From Paucimonas sp. (GTDB lineage: Bacteria; Pseudomonadota; Gammaproteobacteria; Burkholderiales; Burkholderiaceae_D), in the NCBI GenBank assembly GCA_028292545.1, contig JAQGMC010000006.1:1-41619 (forward strand): DNA of 41,619 nt, given 5' to 3'. Within the stretch, counting starts at the first letter, position 1, and each line of letters opens with the position of its first letter. Positions 26,928 through 35,832 of the stretch are shown piece by piece. Under the pieces are notes generated by a model, which did not search any database, was not told where the DNA came from, and saw only the letters and a program-made list of their open reading frames with translations. The position numbers and the translations under genes are program-made.

Positions 26928-27884
26928 TCAAGCTGCCAGCGGCAACAGGAAGTCGCGACTGATGCGATTGCCGAGTTCGAAAATCTGCTCCAGGAAGCGG
27001 GTCAGGAAGGGGTGCAGGCCGCTTTCCAGTATTTCATCGATGCGGCTGAACGCCAGGTCGGCATGCAGGCGGCCCGCATAGCGTTCAGTGTCGGCAGACG
27101 TGTCGTTGCGTACGTCGGCCAGGTTGTCGACGACTTCCTGCAAGCAGGCCATCAGCGAGCGCGGCATGTCGCCGCGCAGGATCAGCAATTCCGCCACCCG
27201 CTCCGGCGTGATCACATCGCGATACACCTTGCGATAGATTTCGAAAGCCGACACCGAGCGCAAGATCGCGGCCCAGTAGTAAAAATCGATCTGGGCATCC
27301 GCGCCTTCGCCAGCTGCGCCGCCATTTTGCACGCCATGGAATTTCACGTCGAGTATGCGCGCCGTATTGTCGGCCCGCTCCAGGTGCGTGCCCAGGCGAA
27401 TGAAATGGAAAGCTTCATCTTTGAGCATCGTGCCCAGCGTGACGCCGCGCGACAGGTGGGAGCGGTATTTCACCCACTCAAAGAATTGGCCCGGGTCGCG
27501 CGTGGCGCGGCCCTCCTGGAGCTTGGACAGCATTTCGAGCCAGGTTGTGTTCAGGATTTCCCAGACTTCGGTAGTGAGCGCGCCGCGCACTGCGCGTGCA
27601 TTTTCGCGCGCTGCACAAAGGCAGGACGCAATGGAAGACATATTGGAGCGGTCCTGCACCATGAAATGCAGGACGTCGCGCGCATTCAGTGCGCTGTAGC
27701 GTTCGTCGTAGGCTGCCTGCAGTTCGGAAATGCCCAGTATCGCGCGCCAACCCTGTTCGGCAGCTTGCGCCGATTGCGGCAGCAGCGAGGTTTGCAGGTT
27801 CACGTCCAGCAGGCGGGCCGTGTTTTCGGCGCGCTCGGTATAGCGCGCCATCCAGTACAGGTGGTCGGCGGTTCGGCTCAGCAT
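26928..27884 (-). CDS. Alpha-E domain protein (DUF403)
   Basis: A 318-residue all-helical protein that starts with the family signature MLSRTADHLYWMARYTERAENTARLLDV. A second ERADNTARILDVKFH repeat near residue 170 shows the characteristic internal duplication of ER-E-T-AR motifs. Alpha-E proteins always occur with circularly permuted ATP-grasp proteins and often with Anbu and a transglutaminase. They are proposed to take part in peptide-bond synthesis, but no biochemical role is proven. Here it starts 1 base after the ATP-grasp gene stop, implying tight coupling. Confidence 0.92.
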   Translation of the reverse strand: MLSRTADHLYWMARYTERAENTARLLDVNLQTSLLPQSAQAAEQGWRAILGISELQAAYDERYSALNARDVLHFMVQDRSNMSSIASCLCAARENARAVRGALTTEVWEILNTTWLEMLSKLQEGRATRDPGQFFEWVKYRSHLSRGVTLGTMLKDEAFHFIRLGTHLERADNTARILDVKFHGVQNGGAAGEGADAQIDFYYWAAILRSVSAFEIYRKVYRDVITPERVAELLILRGDMPRSLMACLQEVVDNLADVRNDTSADTERYAGRLHADLAFSRIDEILESGLHPFLTRFLEQIFELGNRISRDFLLPLAA

Positions 27885-27885
27885 G

Positions 27886-29298
27886 TCATCGCTCCAGGAT
27901 CCAGGTGTCCTTCGTGCCGCCGCCCTGGGAGGAATTCACTACCAGTGAACCTTCCTGCAAGGCGACGCGGGTCAGGCCGCCGGGCACGATGGATATCGTT
28001 TCGCCCGACAGCACGAAAGGCCGCAAATCGATATGGCGCGGCGCTACGCCGGATTCGACGAAGGTCGGGCATACCGACAAGGCCAGCGTCGGTTGCGAAA
28101 TATAGGCGTCGGGCCGCGCCAGTATCCGCTGCCGGAAATCCTCGATTTCAGCTTTGCTGGCCGCAGGTCCGACCAGCATGCCGTAGCCACCGGCGCCATG
28201 CACTTCCTTGACCACCAGTTTTTCCAGGTTGGCCAGCGTGTAAGAAAGGTCTTCGCTCTTGCGGCACTGCCAGGTCGGCACATTTTTCAATACCGGCTCT
28301 TCGGACAGGTAGAAGCGGATCATGTCCGGCACATACGGATAGATTGATTTGTCGTCGGCCACGCCGGTGCCCACGGCATTGGCCAGCGTCACGCGGCCGG
28401 CCTGGTAGACCGACAGCAGGCCGGGCACGCCGAGCGCGGAATCGGCGCGGAAGGCGAGCGGATCGAGGAAATCGTCATCGATGCGGCGATAGATCACGTC
28501 CACCCGGCGCGGCCCGCGCGTGGTGCGCATGTACACATGGTTGTCCGTGACGAACAAGTCCTGGCCTTCGACCAATTCCACACCCATCTGCTGGGCCAGG
28601 AAGGCGTGTTCGAAATAGGCAGAGTTGTACATGCCTGCGGTCATGACGACCACGGTTGGATCAGTCACGCCCTGCGGCGCCACCGAGCGCAAGTTGTCGA
28701 GCAGCAGGTCGGGGTAATGCGCAACCGGCGCCACCTTGTGGTCGACGAACAGTTCCGGGAACAGCCGCATCATCATCTTGCGGTCTTCCAGCATGTAGGA
28801 AACGCCGGAGGGCACGCGCAGGTTGTCTTCCAGCACATAGAAGTCGCCTGCACCGGCGCGCACGATGTCGACACCCGCGATATGGGCATAAATGTTGGAC
28901 GCCACGGCCACGCCCTGCATCTCGGCGCGGTACTGCAGGTTGTGAAGGATTTGCTCGGCCGGGATGATGCCGGCGCGGATGATGTCCTGTGCGTGATAAA
29001 TATCGTGAAGAAACATGTTCAGCGCGCGCACGCGCTGCTTGAGGCCGGCGTCGAGCACCGTCCACTCCTCGGCTGGAATGATGCGCGGGATGATATCGAA
29101 GGGGATCAGCCTCTCGGTGCCGGCATCGCTGCCATACACGGCAAAGGTGATGCCGACCCGGCGAAAGATCAGGTCGGCTTCCGCCCGCTTGCCAGCCAGG
29201 GACAGCGCGGATTGCGTATCCAGCCATTCCTGGAAGGCGCTGTAGTGGGCGCGCGCGCTGCTGTCTGACGCCAGCATTTCATTAAAAAATTCGGACAT
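27886..29298 (-). CDS. Circularly permuted ATP-grasp protein
   Basis: A 470-residue protein with the hallmark blocks IPFDIIPRIIPAEEW, NMFLHDIYHAQ, GVDIVRAGAGDFYVLEDNLRVPSGVSYMLEDR and ELVEGQDLFV. VDVIYRRIDDDFLDPL, VVKEVHGAGGYGMLVGP and a C-terminal DLRPFVLSG follow. These are the nucleotide- and metal-binding elements of the circularly permuted ATP-grasp fold, which joins a carboxylate to an amine at the cost of ATP. With alpha-E it is thought to make a small peptide or modify one; the product is unknown. It is the first gene of the three-gene Anbu group and lies 55 bp after the symporter gene. Confidence 0.92.
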   Translation of the reverse strand: MSEFFNEMLASDSSARAHYSAFQEWLDTQSALSLAGKRAEADLIFRRVGITFAVYGSDAGTERLIPFDIIPRIIPAEEWTVLDAGLKQRVRALNMFLHDIYHAQDIIRAGIIPAEQILHNLQYRAEMQGVAVASNIYAHIAGVDIVRAGAGDFYVLEDNLRVPSGVSYMLEDRKMMMRLFPELFVDHKVAPVAHYPDLLLDNLRSVAPQGVTDPTVVVMTAGMYNSAYFEHAFLAQQMGVELVEGQDLFVTDNHVYMRTTRGPRRVDVIYRRIDDDFLDPLAFRADSALGVPGLLSVYQAGRVTLANAVGTGVADDKSIYPYVPDMIRFYLSEEPVLKNVPTWQCRKSEDLSYTLANLEKLVVKEVHGAGGYGMLVGPAASKAEIEDFRQRILARPDAYISQPTLALSVCPTFVESGVAPRHIDLRPFVLSGETISIVPGGLTRVALQEGSLVVNSSQGGGTKDTWILER

Positions 29299-29353
29299 GA
29301 GTTTTCGTTATGTGCTTTGCTGGTTGTGGCTATCAAGAAATATGCCAGCCCGG

Positions 29354-31402
29354 TCATGGGGTTCGCAAGTAGTCGACAAGGACACCGCTCTGCAGCGGCG
29401 GCGGCTTGGTCGCAAGGCTTACGACAATGATGGCCAAAAAGCCGGCCGGCACGCCGAATACCGCAGCTGAATTGGCGGCGATGCCGAACCACTGGTACAG
29501 GGTCGAACCGCCCAGTGCCGGCGTGGTGCCGATCATGTAGGCGACGCAAACGAAGAAGCCGAGCAGGATGCCCACTATCGCGCCATAGGCATTGGCGCGT
29601 TTCCAGAACACGCCCAGCACCAGCGCCGGAAACAGGGTTGAGGCGGCCAGCGAAAAGGCGGCGCCCACCACCGACAGGATGTCGCCCGGCTTGAGCGAAG
29701 CGGCGTAGGCTGCGAACATTGCCACCACCAGCAGCAAGAGCTTGGATACGGTGACCCGTTTTTGCGTGGAGGCCGTGCGGTCGATGGTTTTGTAATACGT
29801 ATCGTGCGACAGCGCGTTGGAAATCGTCAGCAGCAAGCCATCGGCAGTGGACAATGCCGCCGCCAGGCCGCCGGCGGCGACCAGGCCCGATACCACGTAA
29901 GGCAGGCCGGCGATTTCAGGTGTCGCCAGCACCAGCATGTCTGCATCCATCGAAATTTCGGCCATCTGCACCAGTCCATCGCCGTTGATGTCGACGATGC
30001 TTACCAGTGGATTGATCTTGTCTATGTTTGCCCAATAACTCACCCAGGCCGGCAGGTTTGCCGAACCGGTCCCCACCAGCGACGTTAGCATGTCGTATTT
30101 CACGAGTACTGCGAGAGCCGGCACGGCGGTGTAGACCAGCATGATGAAAAACAAGGTCCAGAACACCGACTGGCGCGCCTGCGACACCGAGGGCGTGGTG
30201 TAGGAGCGCACCAGGATGTGTGGCAGCGCCGCGGTGCCCATCATCAGGCTCAGCACCAGCGCCAGGAAGTTGTTGCGCTTGCCGTCGGAAGTGGCCTTGT
30301 CCGGACCGGGAAAGGGTTCGGACTGGCTGGCGGGCGGCGCGGCCCGCGCCAGCGCCGCCTTGCGCGCTTCGCCCCAGGCGCGGCGCGCTTCATCCGGGTC
30401 TTTCGGGTAAGACGCCGCTTCGCGCGCGGCAGACTTGATGTCCAGCAGCGAGGCATTGGTCGATTTCAGTTCCTGTACCCGTTGTTGGGCTGCCAGGCGG
30501 CCTTCATGCCAGGACGCCGGCAGGCGCAGCATCATTTCCTCATACTGTTCGGCGCGGCGCTGGAACACCATGCGCACCTGCTTTTCACGCGGGTCGCGGG
30601 CCAGCGATCCTTCTTTTTCGGCCAGCTTTTCGAGGATCGCGCCGTAGGCAATTTGCGGCAGCGGCACGCCGGTGTGCTTGGCCGATAACCACATTACCGG
30701 GATCATGTAGGCCAACAGGATGATGATGTACTGCGCAATCTGGGTCCAGGTGATGGCACGCATGCCGCCCAGGAAGGAACACACCAGGATGCTGGCCAGG
30801 CCGAGGAAGATGCCGACCGAAAAATCAATGCCGGTGAAGCGCGATGTGATCAGGCCGACGCCGTATATCTGCGCCACCACGTAGGTGAAGGAAATCGCAA
30901 TCGTGGCCAGTGCGCCGATGATGCGCACCGCGTCACCGCCGCCTTGGCCCGCATAACGCGCCGCCAGGAAATCCGGCACGGTGTACTGCCCGAATTTGCG
31001 CAGGTAGGGCGCAATCAGCACCGCAACCAGCACATAACCGCCGGTCCAGCCCATGATATAGGCCAGGCCGTCGAAGCCTTGCAGGTAGAGGCCGCCGGCC
31101 AGGCTGATGAAGGTGGCGGCCGACATCCAGTCCGCCGCCGTGGCCATGCCGTTGAAAACGGCCGGCACGCGGCGCCCGGCGACATAGTATTCGCTGACAT
31201 CCGAAGTGCGGCTGAGGAAACCAATGCCGGCATACAGCACGATGGTGGAGAAGATGAACAGGTAACCTATCCAGACCCGCGGAAAGCCTTCCTTTTCCAG
31301 GATCGACAGCGACACCAGCAGCAGCATGAAACCGACCGTGTACCACAGGTAGTAGCGGGTCAGGCGGCTGGAAAAGACTGCGTCCTTAAGCGCCATCTGC
31401 AT
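29354..31402 (-). CDS. Sodium:solute symporter large subunit (VC_2705-like) with an EF-hand loop
   Basis: A 682-residue SSS-family transporter with about 13 membrane helices. The YYVAGRRVPAVFNGMATAADWMSAATFISLAGGLY block and GGYVLVAVLIAPYLRKFGQYTVPDFLAARY are typical of acetate/monocarboxylate-type symporters. A hydrophilic insert of about 125 residues (253-378) is charged and partly coiled. Residues 471-482, DINGDGLVQMAE, are a perfect 12-residue EF-hand calcium loop. The start at 31402 (MQMAL) overlaps the DUF4212 gene by 17 bases; 31396 is an alternative. The DUF4212 subunit and the two-component genes upstream suggest carboxylate uptake under dedicated control. The substrate is not readable from the sequence. 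Confidence 0.88.
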   Translation of the reverse strand: MQMALKDAVFSSRLTRYYLWYTVGFMLLLVSLSILEKEGFPRVWIGYLFIFSTIVLYAGIGFLSRTSDVSEYYVAGRRVPAVFNGMATAADWMSAATFISLAGGLYLQGFDGLAYIMGWTGGYVLVAVLIAPYLRKFGQYTVPDFLAARYAGQGGGDAVRIIGALATIAISFTYVVAQIYGVGLITSRFTGIDFSVGIFLGLASILVCSFLGGMRAITWTQIAQYIIILLAYMIPVMWLSAKHTGVPLPQIAYGAILEKLAEKEGSLARDPREKQVRMVFQRRAEQYEEMMLRLPASWHEGRLAAQQRVQELKSTNASLLDIKSAAREAASYPKDPDEARRAWGEARKAALARAAPPASQSEPFPGPDKATSDGKRNNFLALVLSLMMGTAALPHILVRSYTTPSVSQARQSVFWTLFFIMLVYTAVPALAVLVKYDMLTSLVGTGSANLPAWVSYWANIDKINPLVSIVDINGDGLVQMAEISMDADMLVLATPEIAGLPYVVSGLVAAGGLAAALSTADGLLLTISNALSHDTYYKTIDRTASTQKRVTVSKLLLLVVAMFAAYAASLKPGDILSVVGAAFSLAASTLFPALVLGVFWKRANAYGAIVGILLGFFVCVAYMIGTTPALGGSTLYQWFGIAANSAAVFGVPAGFLAIIVVSLATKPPPLQSGVLVDYLRTP

Positions 31403-31652
31403 CGCGCCGGTAGCGTGCATCCAGGCGGTCCATGCGCCACGCATAGATGCCGACGATGGCAAGATAGGCCAGGATCGATCCTTGCGCCGCCATGTAGAAC
31501 GACAGCGGCCAGCCAAACACGCTGATTTGCGCCAGTTCGCGCGCAAACCAGACCGAGCCCAGCGTCACCAGGAACCAGGCGCCCAGCAGCAACAGTGAAA
31601 GGCGGCGCACGCGCTGCCAGTGGAAGGGACGGGAATCCGCAGGTTTTTTCAT
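31386..31652 (-). CDS. DUF4212 small subunit of a sodium:solute symporter
   Basis: An 88-residue protein with two hydrophobic helices (about 18-38 and 48-68) and the family pattern LLLLGAWFLVTLGSVWFARELAQ, FGWPLSFYMAAQG and YAWRMDRLDARY. DUF4212 proteins pair with VC_2705-type symporters. Its stop lies inside the symporter start region (17-base overlap) and its start directly follows the sensor kinase stop codon, so all four genes are probably one transcript. Confidence 0.9.
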   Translation of the reverse strand: MKKPADSRPFHWQRVRRLSLLLLGAWFLVTLGSVWFARELAQISVFGWPLSFYMAAQGSILAYLAIVGIYAWRMDRLDARYRRDADGA

Positions 31653-33218
31653 TCAGTTGAGCGCCAAGTGGGCAAGCGGTGGGTCGAGCTTGAAGCTGAC
31701 CCGGAACAGGCTGCCCGGATACTTCGGGTCATGGCTGCGCGGATTGTTGAAGATATCGATTTCCGCCCCATGCTGCTGCACGATTTCACGCACGATGGCC
31801 AGGCCCAGCCCGCTGCCTTCGGTATGGCTGCCCAGGATCCGGTAGAAGCGTTCGAAGACATTGGCGCGCTCGGCCGCAGGTATGCCGGGGCCGGTATCTT
31901 CAACTTCGATGCAGGCGCGGTCAGTGGCGCGGTCGACCCGCACGCGCAGCGTGACGCTGCCGCCGCCAGGCGTATAGCGCAGCGCGTTGTCGACCAGGTT
32001 ATTGGTCATTTCACGCAGCATGGTCGCATTCCCGTCAATCACGACGCTGTTGCCGGGCTGTTCATAGCCCAGGTCGATATTGCGCGCCAGCGCAAGCTGC
32101 ACCCATTCCTGCACCACCTCACGCGCCATCGACGTCAGCTCGACCGCATCATGCGGCGTGGCTTGCGGCGTCTGGTTTTCGGCACGCGCCAGCGCCAGCA
32201 ACTGGTTCACCAGGCGCGTCGCGCTTTCAGAACTCTTGGATAACTGCTCCAGCGAGCGGTGGATTTCTTCCGGACTGGTCTGGCGCAGCGCCAGTTCGGA
32301 TTGCATGCGCATGCCCGCCAGCGGCGTTTTCATCTGGTGTGCGGCATCGGCAATGAAGCGCTTTTGCAACTGTATGCTTTGCGACAGCCGCTCCAGCAAT
32401 TCATTAAGCGATCCGACCAGCGGCGCGATCTCTTCCGGCACGTGGCCCTTTTCAATCGGGCTCAGGTCGTCGGCGCGACGCGCGCGAATGCGGTGCTGGA
32501 GTTCAGTCAGCGGCGACAGCCCGCGCGACAGCGCAAACCAGACCAGCGCCAGCGCAATGGGCAGGATCAGGAATTCGGGCAGGATCACCCCCTTGATGAT
32601 CTGGTTGGCCAGGTGCACGCGCTTGTCCAGCGTCTCGCCCACCTGCACCAGCACCAGCCGCGGCGCGCGCTTGGCATCGGCGCCAGCCTGCGCCCGGTTC
32701 AGGTCGAGATAGGTATGGGCGATGCGCACCTCAGTATTGCGGATGGTGTCATTGCGCAGTTGCACCGCCCACGGCTGGCGGTATTCTTCCTCGGGCGGCG
32801 CCGGCATGTCGCGGTCGCCTTCGAGCAGTTCGCCGCTCACGCCGACAACCTGGAAAAACACATTGTCGACATCGTCCGCGCGCAGCATGTCGCGGGTGGA
32901 AGCCGGCAAGTTGACGATGACCTTGTCGCCGGCTTCCTTGACTTGCTGCGCCAGCACCGTGACGCGGTCGTCAAGTGCGCGATCGAAGGGATAGTTGGCG
33001 ATGGATTTGGCCACCAGGAAAGTGATGGCAATGCTGATCGGCCACAGCAGCAGCAAGGGCACCAGCATCCAGTCCAGGATTTCGCCGAACAGCGAGCGCT
33101 GGATCTGTTCCGGATGTTCAACACTGTCGCCTGCAGGAAGCAGCACCTCCGGGGGCACGGGAGCGGCGCCCGGTGTTTCTGCTTGTCCCAGTGGGGCCGG
33201 GCGTGCCGCGGGCGACAT
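31653..33218 (-). CDS. Two-component sensor histidine kinase (TctE/QseC-like)
   Basis: A 521-residue membrane kinase. A Pro/Ala-rich cytoplasmic N-terminus (1-35) leads to a first transmembrane helix (about 50-70), a periplasmic domain of about 140 residues and a second helix (about 211-230). A HAMP-like linker and a HisKA domain with His294 (DAAHQMKTPLAG) follow, then a HATPase with N box NLVDNALRYTP, DTGPGIP and SGLGLAIV. The ATG at 33216-33218 lies 4 bases after the response regulator stop. The sequence suggests the tricarboxylate/carboxylate-sensing TctE type, fitting control of the downstream symporter, but the ligand is unknown. Confidence 0.9.
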   Translation of the reverse strand: MSPAARPAPLGQAETPGAAPVPPEVLLPAGDSVEHPEQIQRSLFGEILDWMLVPLLLLWPISIAITFLVAKSIANYPFDRALDDRVTVLAQQVKEAGDKVIVNLPASTRDMLRADDVDNVFFQVVGVSGELLEGDRDMPAPPEEEYRQPWAVQLRNDTIRNTEVRIAHTYLDLNRAQAGADAKRAPRLVLVQVGETLDKRVHLANQIIKGVILPEFLILPIALALVWFALSRGLSPLTELQHRIRARRADDLSPIEKGHVPEEIAPLVGSLNELLERLSQSIQLQKRFIADAAHQMKTPLAGMRMQSELALRQTSPEEIHRSLEQLSKSSESATRLVNQLLALARAENQTPQATPHDAVELTSMAREVVQEWVQLALARNIDLGYEQPGNSVVIDGNATMLREMTNNLVDNALRYTPGGGSVTLRVRVDRATDRACIEVEDTGPGIPAAERANVFERFYRILGSHTEGSGLGLAIVREIVQQHGAEIDIFNNPRSHDPKYPGSLFRVSFKLDPPLAHLALN

Positions 33219-33222
33219 GGTC

Positions 33223-33921
33223 TCAATCCGGCGCGCTGGCGGCGGCCGGTGGCTCGGCAAACTTTTCCATGCAATAACCCAGTCCGCGCACGGTGGCGAT
33301 GCGCACGCCGCCCAATTCAATTTTCTTGCGCAACCGGTGGACATAGACTTCGATGGCATTGTTGCTGACTTCTTCGCCCCATTCGCAAAGATGGTCGACC
33401 AGCTGTTCCTTCGAAACCAGGCGACCGGTGCGTTGCAGCAGCACTTCAAGCAAGCCCAGTTCGCGGGCTGACAAGTCCAGCATCTGGTCGTTGATGTAGG
33501 CAATGCGTCCGACCTGGTCGAAGGACAGCGGGCCATGCCGGATCACGGTCGGGCCGCCGCCTGCGCCGCGGCGGGTCAGCGCCCGTACCCGCGCTTCAAG
33601 TTCGGACAGGGCAAACGGCTTGGCCATATAGTCGTCCGCGCCCAGGTCCAGGCCCTTGACGCGCTGTTCCACGGAATCGTTGGCTGTCAGTATCAACACC
33701 GGCAGCCGCGAATTGCGGGCGCGCAGGCGGCGCAGCACTTCCAGGCCCGACATCCGCGGCAAGCCAACGTCGAGGATCAGCAAGTCGAAATCCTGTGCCG
33801 ACAAGGCAAGGTCGGCTTCCTGGCCATTCTTGACACAGTCGGTCGCATAACCCGACTGCCGCAGCGAGCGGGTCAGGCCGTCGGCCAGCACGCTGTCGTC
33901 CTCTGCTAGCAGGATACGCAT
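33223..33921 (-). CDS. OmpR-family response regulator
   Basis: A 232-residue regulator. The receiver (1-115) has the acidic pocket EDD at 7-9, phosphoacceptor Asp51 and Lys101, and the C-terminal winged helix (about 128-220) has the LSARELGLLEVLLQ, VYVHRLRKKI and VRGLGYCME motifs. It is the first gene of the regulator-kinase-DUF4212-symporter run and is divergent from recA across 280 bp. The upstream frame is open for 61 codons but not receiver-like, so the ATG at 33919-33921 is chosen; its ribosome binding site is weak. Confidence 0.92.
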   Translation of the reverse strand: MRILLAEDDSVLADGLTRSLRQSGYATDCVKNGQEADLALSAQDFDLLILDVGLPRMSGLEVLRRLRARNSRLPVLILTANDSVEQRVKGLDLGADDYMAKPFALSELEARVRALTRRGAGGGPTVIRHGPLSFDQVGRIAYINDQMLDLSARELGLLEVLLQRTGRLVSKEQLVDHLCEWGEEVSNNAIEVYVHRLRKKIELGGVRIATVRGLGYCMEKFAEPPAAASAPD

Positions 33922-34058
33922 GGGGATGGTATTTTTGGGCGGGTGGATCAAGTCTATTGTGTTTCCTACAGGGCAGCAAGGCGAACCACCGGGCGGTAAC
34001 GAAGCTGTCCGCTTCATGATCGCGCCGCGCGCGACGAACCTGCCCTTCCAACAGCCGT

Positions 34059-34094
34059 CGAATCTGCTCGCGAATCTGCTTGCGAATCTGCTTG
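34059..34094. repeat. 12-bp tandem repeat, three copies, just upstream of the recA SOS box
   Basis: CGAATCTGCTCG, CGAATCTGCTTG and CGAATCTGCTTG follow without gaps and end 9 bases before the LexA box. The units overlap the -35 region of recA. The second and third copies are identical. Confidence 0.85.
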
Positions 34095-34103
34095 CATTAA
34101 TCA

Positions 34104-34119
34104 CTGTTTGTTTATACAG
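34104..34119 (+). promoter_or_regulatory. LexA (SOS) box of recA
   Basis: CTGTTTGTTTATACAG fits the CTGT-N8-ACAG LexA consensus perfectly, with A/T-rich centre and flanking A and T. It lies 82 bases before the recA ATG and overlaps a sigma70-like promoter (TTGCAT at 34092-34097 and TACAGT at 34115-34120, 17-base spacer). LexA bound here would block recA until DNA damage. Confidence 0.93.
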
Positions 34120-34201
34120 TACAGCCTGATCGGGCTCCAGGCCTGCCTGTCACTGCGGCCAAGCTGCCCCCGCCAACCCACCGGATTGCGAAAGAGACTA
34201 T

Positions 34202-35299
34202 ATGGAAGACAGAAAACCCCTGAATGCGTCGGAAAAGAGCAAAGCCCTGGCCGCAGCCCTGTCCCAGATCGAGAAGCAGTTCGGCAAGGGGTCGGTGATG
34301 CGCATGGCTGACGGCGCCGTCGCTGAAGAAGTGCAAGTCGTATCGACCGGATCCCTCGGCCTCGACATAGCGCTCGGCGTTGGCGGTTTGCCGCGCGGGC
34401 GCGTGGTTGAAATCTATGGCCCGGAATCATCGGGTAAGACCACATTGACGCTGCAAGTCATTGCCCAGATGCAGAAACTGGGCGGCACCTGCGCCTTTAT
34501 CGACGCTGAACATGCGCTTGACACCACTTATGCGCAAAAGCTTGGCATCAACTTGTCTGACTTGCTGATTTCGCAACCCGACACGGGCGAGCAAGCGCTG
34601 GAAATTACCGATGCACTGGTGCGTTCCGGCGGCGTGGACCTGATCGTGATCGACTCGGTTGCAGCGCTGACGCCGCGGGCTGAAATTGAAGGCGACATGG
34701 GCGATTCGCTGCCCGGCCTGCAAGCGCGCCTGATGTCGCAGGCGTTGCGCAAACTTACCGGCTCCATCAATCGCACCAACACGCTGGTCATTTTCATCAA
34801 CCAGATCCGGATGAAGATTGGCGTCATGTTCGGTAATCCCGAAACAACGACCGGCGGTAACGCGCTGAAATTCTATGCATCAGTCCGGCTGGACATTCGC
34901 CGTACCGGCTCGATCAAGGCGAATGATGAAGTCGTCGGCAGCGAAACCAAGGTAAAAGTCGTCAAGAACAAGGTCGCCCCGCCGTTCCGTGAAGCGCATT
35001 TCGACATCATGTATGGCGAAGGTACCTCGCGCGAGGGCGAGATCATCGACCTCGGCGTAGAAGCCAAGATAGTCGACAAATCCGGCGCCTGGTACAGCTA
35101 TAACGGCGAACGCATCGGCCAGGGCAAGGACAATGCCCGCACGTTCTTGAAGGAGCATGCAGCACTGGCTTACGAAATCGAAAACCGCGTGCGTGAAGCG
35201 CTCGGTGTGCCACTGCTGCCGCCGCTGGCCGGCGCTGCAGAGCCGGCGCCGAAAAAAGTGTCTGCCCGTGAAGCCAAGGAAGCGCGCGAGACGGAGTAA
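34202..35299 (+). CDS. recA: Recombinase RecA
   Basis: RecA forms filaments on single-stranded DNA for recombination and triggers LexA self-cleavage. The 365-residue protein has Walker [10 protein letters not shown] at 73-81, the DAEHALD block, loop L1 region [26 protein letters not shown], and loop L2 [29 protein letters not shown]. The C-terminal tail is Lys/Glu/Ala-rich, as usual. The start is preceded by AAAGAG. It is divergent from the two-component operon and followed by recX after 53 bp. Confidence 0.98.
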   Translation: MEDRKPLNASEKSKALAAALSQIEKQFGKGSVMRMADGAVAEEVQVVSTGSLGLDIALGVGGLPRGRVVEIYGPESSGKTTLTLQVIAQMQKLGGTCAFIDAEHALDTTYAQKLGINLSDLLISQPDTGEQALEITDALVRSGGVDLIVIDSVAALTPRAEIEGDMGDSLPGLQARLMSQALRKLTGSINRTNTLVIFINQIRMKIGVMFGNPETTTGGNALKFYASVRLDIRRTGSIKANDEVVGSETKVKVVKNKVAPPFREAHFDIMYGEGTSREGEIIDLGVEAKIVDKSGAWYSYNGERIGQGKDNARTFLKEHAALAYEIENRVREALGVPLLPPLAGAAEPAPKKVSAREAKEARETE

Positions 35300-35352
35300 G
35301 CCGGGTTTGCGCGGCGACGGCACTGTGGGCCAAGTGAACGGGACAGCCTGAC

Positions 35353-35802
35353 ATGCCGATGCCGCGCCTGAGCCTCAAAGCGCGTGCGCTGCGCTACCTG
35401 TCGGCGCGTGAGCACAGTCGGATGGAGCTTGCGCGCAAGCTGGCGCGCCATGCTGGCGAAGGCGAGGATATCGAGGCGCTGCTCGACCAGTTGGAAGCAG
35501 CCAAGCTTTTGTCCGAAGCGCGCTTCTCTGAATCGCTGGTGCATCGGCGCGCCAGCCGCTATGGCAACAACCGCATCCTGTCCGAGCTGCAAAGCCACGG
35601 ACTGGAGAGCGAGGCGCTCGGCGAAGTCAAAGCCGGGCTGGTGGAAGGCGAGGCATCACGCGCAGCTGAAGTGCTGCGCAAAAAATTCGCCCAGCTTCCA
35701 GTGGATGCAGCCGACAAGGCCAAGCGCATTCGTTTCCTGATGCAGCGCGGGTTCACGCAGTCGGCCATACGGGAAGCGATGCGGCTGATGGAAATGGACT
35801 AA
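35353..35802 (+). CDS. recX: Regulatory protein RecX
   Basis: RecX binds RecA filaments and inhibits RecA. The 149-residue protein is normal length and shows the three-helix repeats of the family: [64 protein letters not shown] and [21 protein letters not shown]. It lies 53 bp after recA and is normally co-transcribed. The tandem 17-bp array begins about 30 bp after its stop codon. Confidence 0.95.
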   Translation: MPMPRLSLKARALRYLSAREHSRMELARKLARHAGEGEDIEALLDQLEAAKLLSEARFSESLVHRRASRYGNNRILSELQSHGLESEALGEVKAGLVEGEASRAAEVLRKKFAQLPVDAADKAKRIRFLMQRGFTQSAIREAMRLMEMD

Positions 35803-35832
35803 GCCGGCACGCGACACCGGCTTCGCTTATTT

